7,173 nt of DNA from an uncultured Actinomycetes bacterium. GTDB taxonomy: Bacteria; Actinomycetota; Acidimicrobiia; Acidimicrobiales; Ilumatobacteraceae. Positions 6,398 through 7,173 of the stretch are shown here, one piece after another. The notes under the pieces are model-generated. The model saw only the letters and a list, made by a program, of their open reading frames with translations. It was not told where the DNA came from and made no database searches. Every line of letters begins with the position of its first letter. Position 1 is the first letter of the stretch. The position numbers and the translations under genes are program-made. The stretch spans positions 1 to 7,173 of the forward strand of contig CAIOHI010000062.1 of assembly GCA_903858075.1 (NCBI GenBank), in the 5' to 3' direction.

Positions 6398-7068
6398 TTT
6401 GATGACTTGCTTTCGTCTATAAAAACACCTCGAGCCAGAAGTACACCAACAACCGCTCCGATGCACTGCGCAACAACAAACATCGGTACCGAACTCGGAC
6501 GAATACCAGCAAAAGTGTTTGACAAAGAACGCCCCACGCTTACTGCTGGGTTAGCAAAACTGGTTGATGACGTGCACCAATACGCAGCGGTGATCCACGC
6601 AGGAACTAAGTACGGAATTGCGGCGGTTCTGTTTGTACGAATACAACCCTGAATGAGCAGAATTAACACTGCAGTAGCCACTACCTCGCCTACATACTGC
6701 GGAACACCCGAACGCACCTTGGTGGAAAGGTTGACAACATCGAGTGAAAACATGATGTTGGCAATCATTGCTCCAGCACAGGCTCCAGCTACTTGCGCAA
6801 CAACATATTGAACGGCATCGCCAGCGTTGATGCGCTTGTCGAAATATTCAGTAGCGGTCACTACTGGGTTGAACTGCGCGCCAGAGATTGAGCTGAAGAG
6901 ATAAATGAACAAAAGCAGGCCGCCCGTTGTTGCAATGGTGTTGGCTAATAGCTGAACACCAACATCTTGCGACAGGCGCTCTGCCATAATTCCCGAACCA
7001 ACAACCACAAGAACAATTCCACAGGTTCCCAAAAACTCGGCGAGCAAACGGCGGTGCAACATTTTCAC
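6394..7068 (-). CDS. Aquaporin/MIP-family channel, probable arsenite channel (AqpS-like)
   Basis: The protein has 224 residues from a GTG at 7068. It is an integral membrane channel of the MIP family: AEFLGT (10-15) begins the first helix, followed by GSGIMAERL (24-32), six hydrophobic segments (about 12-29, 38-60, 86-108, 126-143, 148-168, 195-214), the first half-helix motif as SGAQFNPVVTA (NPV instead of NPA, 67-69) and the second as FANPAVSVGRS (173-181) with the selectivity-filter Arg180. The GSGIMAERL signature is familiar from aquaporins of ars operons. In Sinorhizobium meliloti the equivalent AqpS lets arsenite made by ArsC flow out of the cell, replacing the ArsB pump. The order here (Cys-rich upstream gene, channel, arsC with ATGA overlap) matches that scheme. 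The GTG start is favoured by GGAGG six bases upstream; ATG at 7062 is possible. Arsenite as substrate is inferred from context. Confidence 0.9.
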   Translation of the reverse strand: MKMLHRRLLAEFLGTCGIVLVVVGSGIMAERLSQDVGVQLLANTIATTGGLLLFIYLFSSISGAQFNPVVTATEYFDKRINAGDAVQYVVAQVAGACAGAMIANIMFSLDVVNLSTKVRSGVPQYVGEVVATAVLILLIQGCIRTNRTAAIPYLVPAWITAAYWCTSSTSFANPAVSVGRSLSNTFAGIRPSSVPMFVVAQCIGAVVGVLLARGVFIDESKSSK

Positions 7069-7069
7069 T

Positions 7070-7173
7070 TCACGCCTCCGTTGGGCAGCAAACGTCTCCA
7101 GGTGCGCAAGCACCACCAGAAACACCTATGAAATCGATTTGCTGAAGCGCTTGACGTGGCGCCGCCATTAAAC
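7070..7173 (-). CDS. C-terminus of a Cys-rich protein, possibly an ArsR-type repressor (cut by window edge)
   Basis: An open frame enters from the window edge and stops at 7072-7070, one base before the channel's GTG start; its last codons contain the channel's GGAGG ribosome-binding site. The visible 33 residues end GACAPGDVCCPTEA, with cysteines in the pattern C-x6-CC. A gene ending this close to an arsenite-channel/arsC pair is most likely arsR, as in the S. meliloti arsR-aqpS-arsC order, and some ArsR repressors bind arsenite with a C-terminal cysteine cluster. No part of the winged-helix domain is in view, so the identity rests on context. An in-frame ATG at 7168 would allow a free-standing 32-residue peptide, which seems less likely. 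Confidence 0.45.
   Translation of the reverse strand, partial: LMAAPRQALQQIDFIGVSGGACAPGDVCCPTEA

Noticed and set aside
6398..6466. N-terminal extension of arsC by 23 codons
   Set aside because: The extra residues are Cys/Arg-rich without family similarity and lie inside the channel gene; the ATG at 6397 gives the canonical ArsC N-terminus and an ATGA overlap.
7069..7125. Upstream GTG start for the aquaporin (19 extra codons)
   Set aside because: The added segment does not look like a MIP N-terminus; GTG at 7068 has GGAGG at ideal spacing, and the region is better read as the upstream gene's C-terminus in another frame.
1..7173. tRNA, rRNA, CRISPR, insertion sequence or attachment site
   Set aside because: None seen on either strand; the window is filled by protein genes with gaps of at most about 60 bp.

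Overview
The window is almost wholly coding and looks like a piece of an actinobacterial chromosome. Four things point that way. There is a PimA-type phosphatidylinositol mannosyltransferase, an F420-type luciferase-like oxidoreductase and an ArsC of the actinobacterial (mycothiol-linked) kind. The order pimA ... pdxS-pdxT-yebC also resembles the pimA-pdxS-pdxT-yebC neighbourhood of mycobacteria. Base composition looks close to 50% GC by eye, low for this phylum. Together with very short intergenic gaps this suggests a compact aquatic actinobacterium (for example an Acidimicrobiia lineage). That placement is inference.

Layout. From 1 to 5014 everything is on the minus strand, so transcription runs right to left: pimA (5014-3809), a membrane protein that looks like an M48 peptidase without its zinc site (3805-2831), a DUF3048/YerB-like lipoprotein (2827-1733), pdxS (1699-809), pdxT (783-184) and the start of yebC (157 to the window edge). 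Gaps inside the first three genes are 3 bp, so they form one envelope-related unit. A sigma-70-like promoter placed so that pdxS would be leaderless suggests that the vitamin B6 genes also have their own start.

At 5015-5074 a short divergent intergenic region separates pimA from an LLM-class oxidoreductase on the plus strand (5075-5998). This gene runs tail-to-tail into a minus-strand arsenic unit, with a 12 bp overlap of the ends. The arsenic unit reads, in transcription order: the C-terminus of a small Cys-rich protein (probably an ArsR-type repressor, cut by the window edge), an aquaporin-family channel (7068-6394) and arsC (6397-5987). The last two overlap by ATGA. This is the arsR-aqpS-arsC logic known from Sinorhizobium meliloti: arsenate is reduced to arsenite, which leaves through a channel and not a pump.

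Most worth a second look: the M48-like protein whose HExxH has become ACLAR; a perfect 8 bp hairpin at the pdxS/pdxT junction that would hide the pdxT ribosome-binding site; and the arsenite-channel operon with its C-terminal cysteine cluster. No RNA genes, mobile elements, CRISPR arrays or long repeats were seen.
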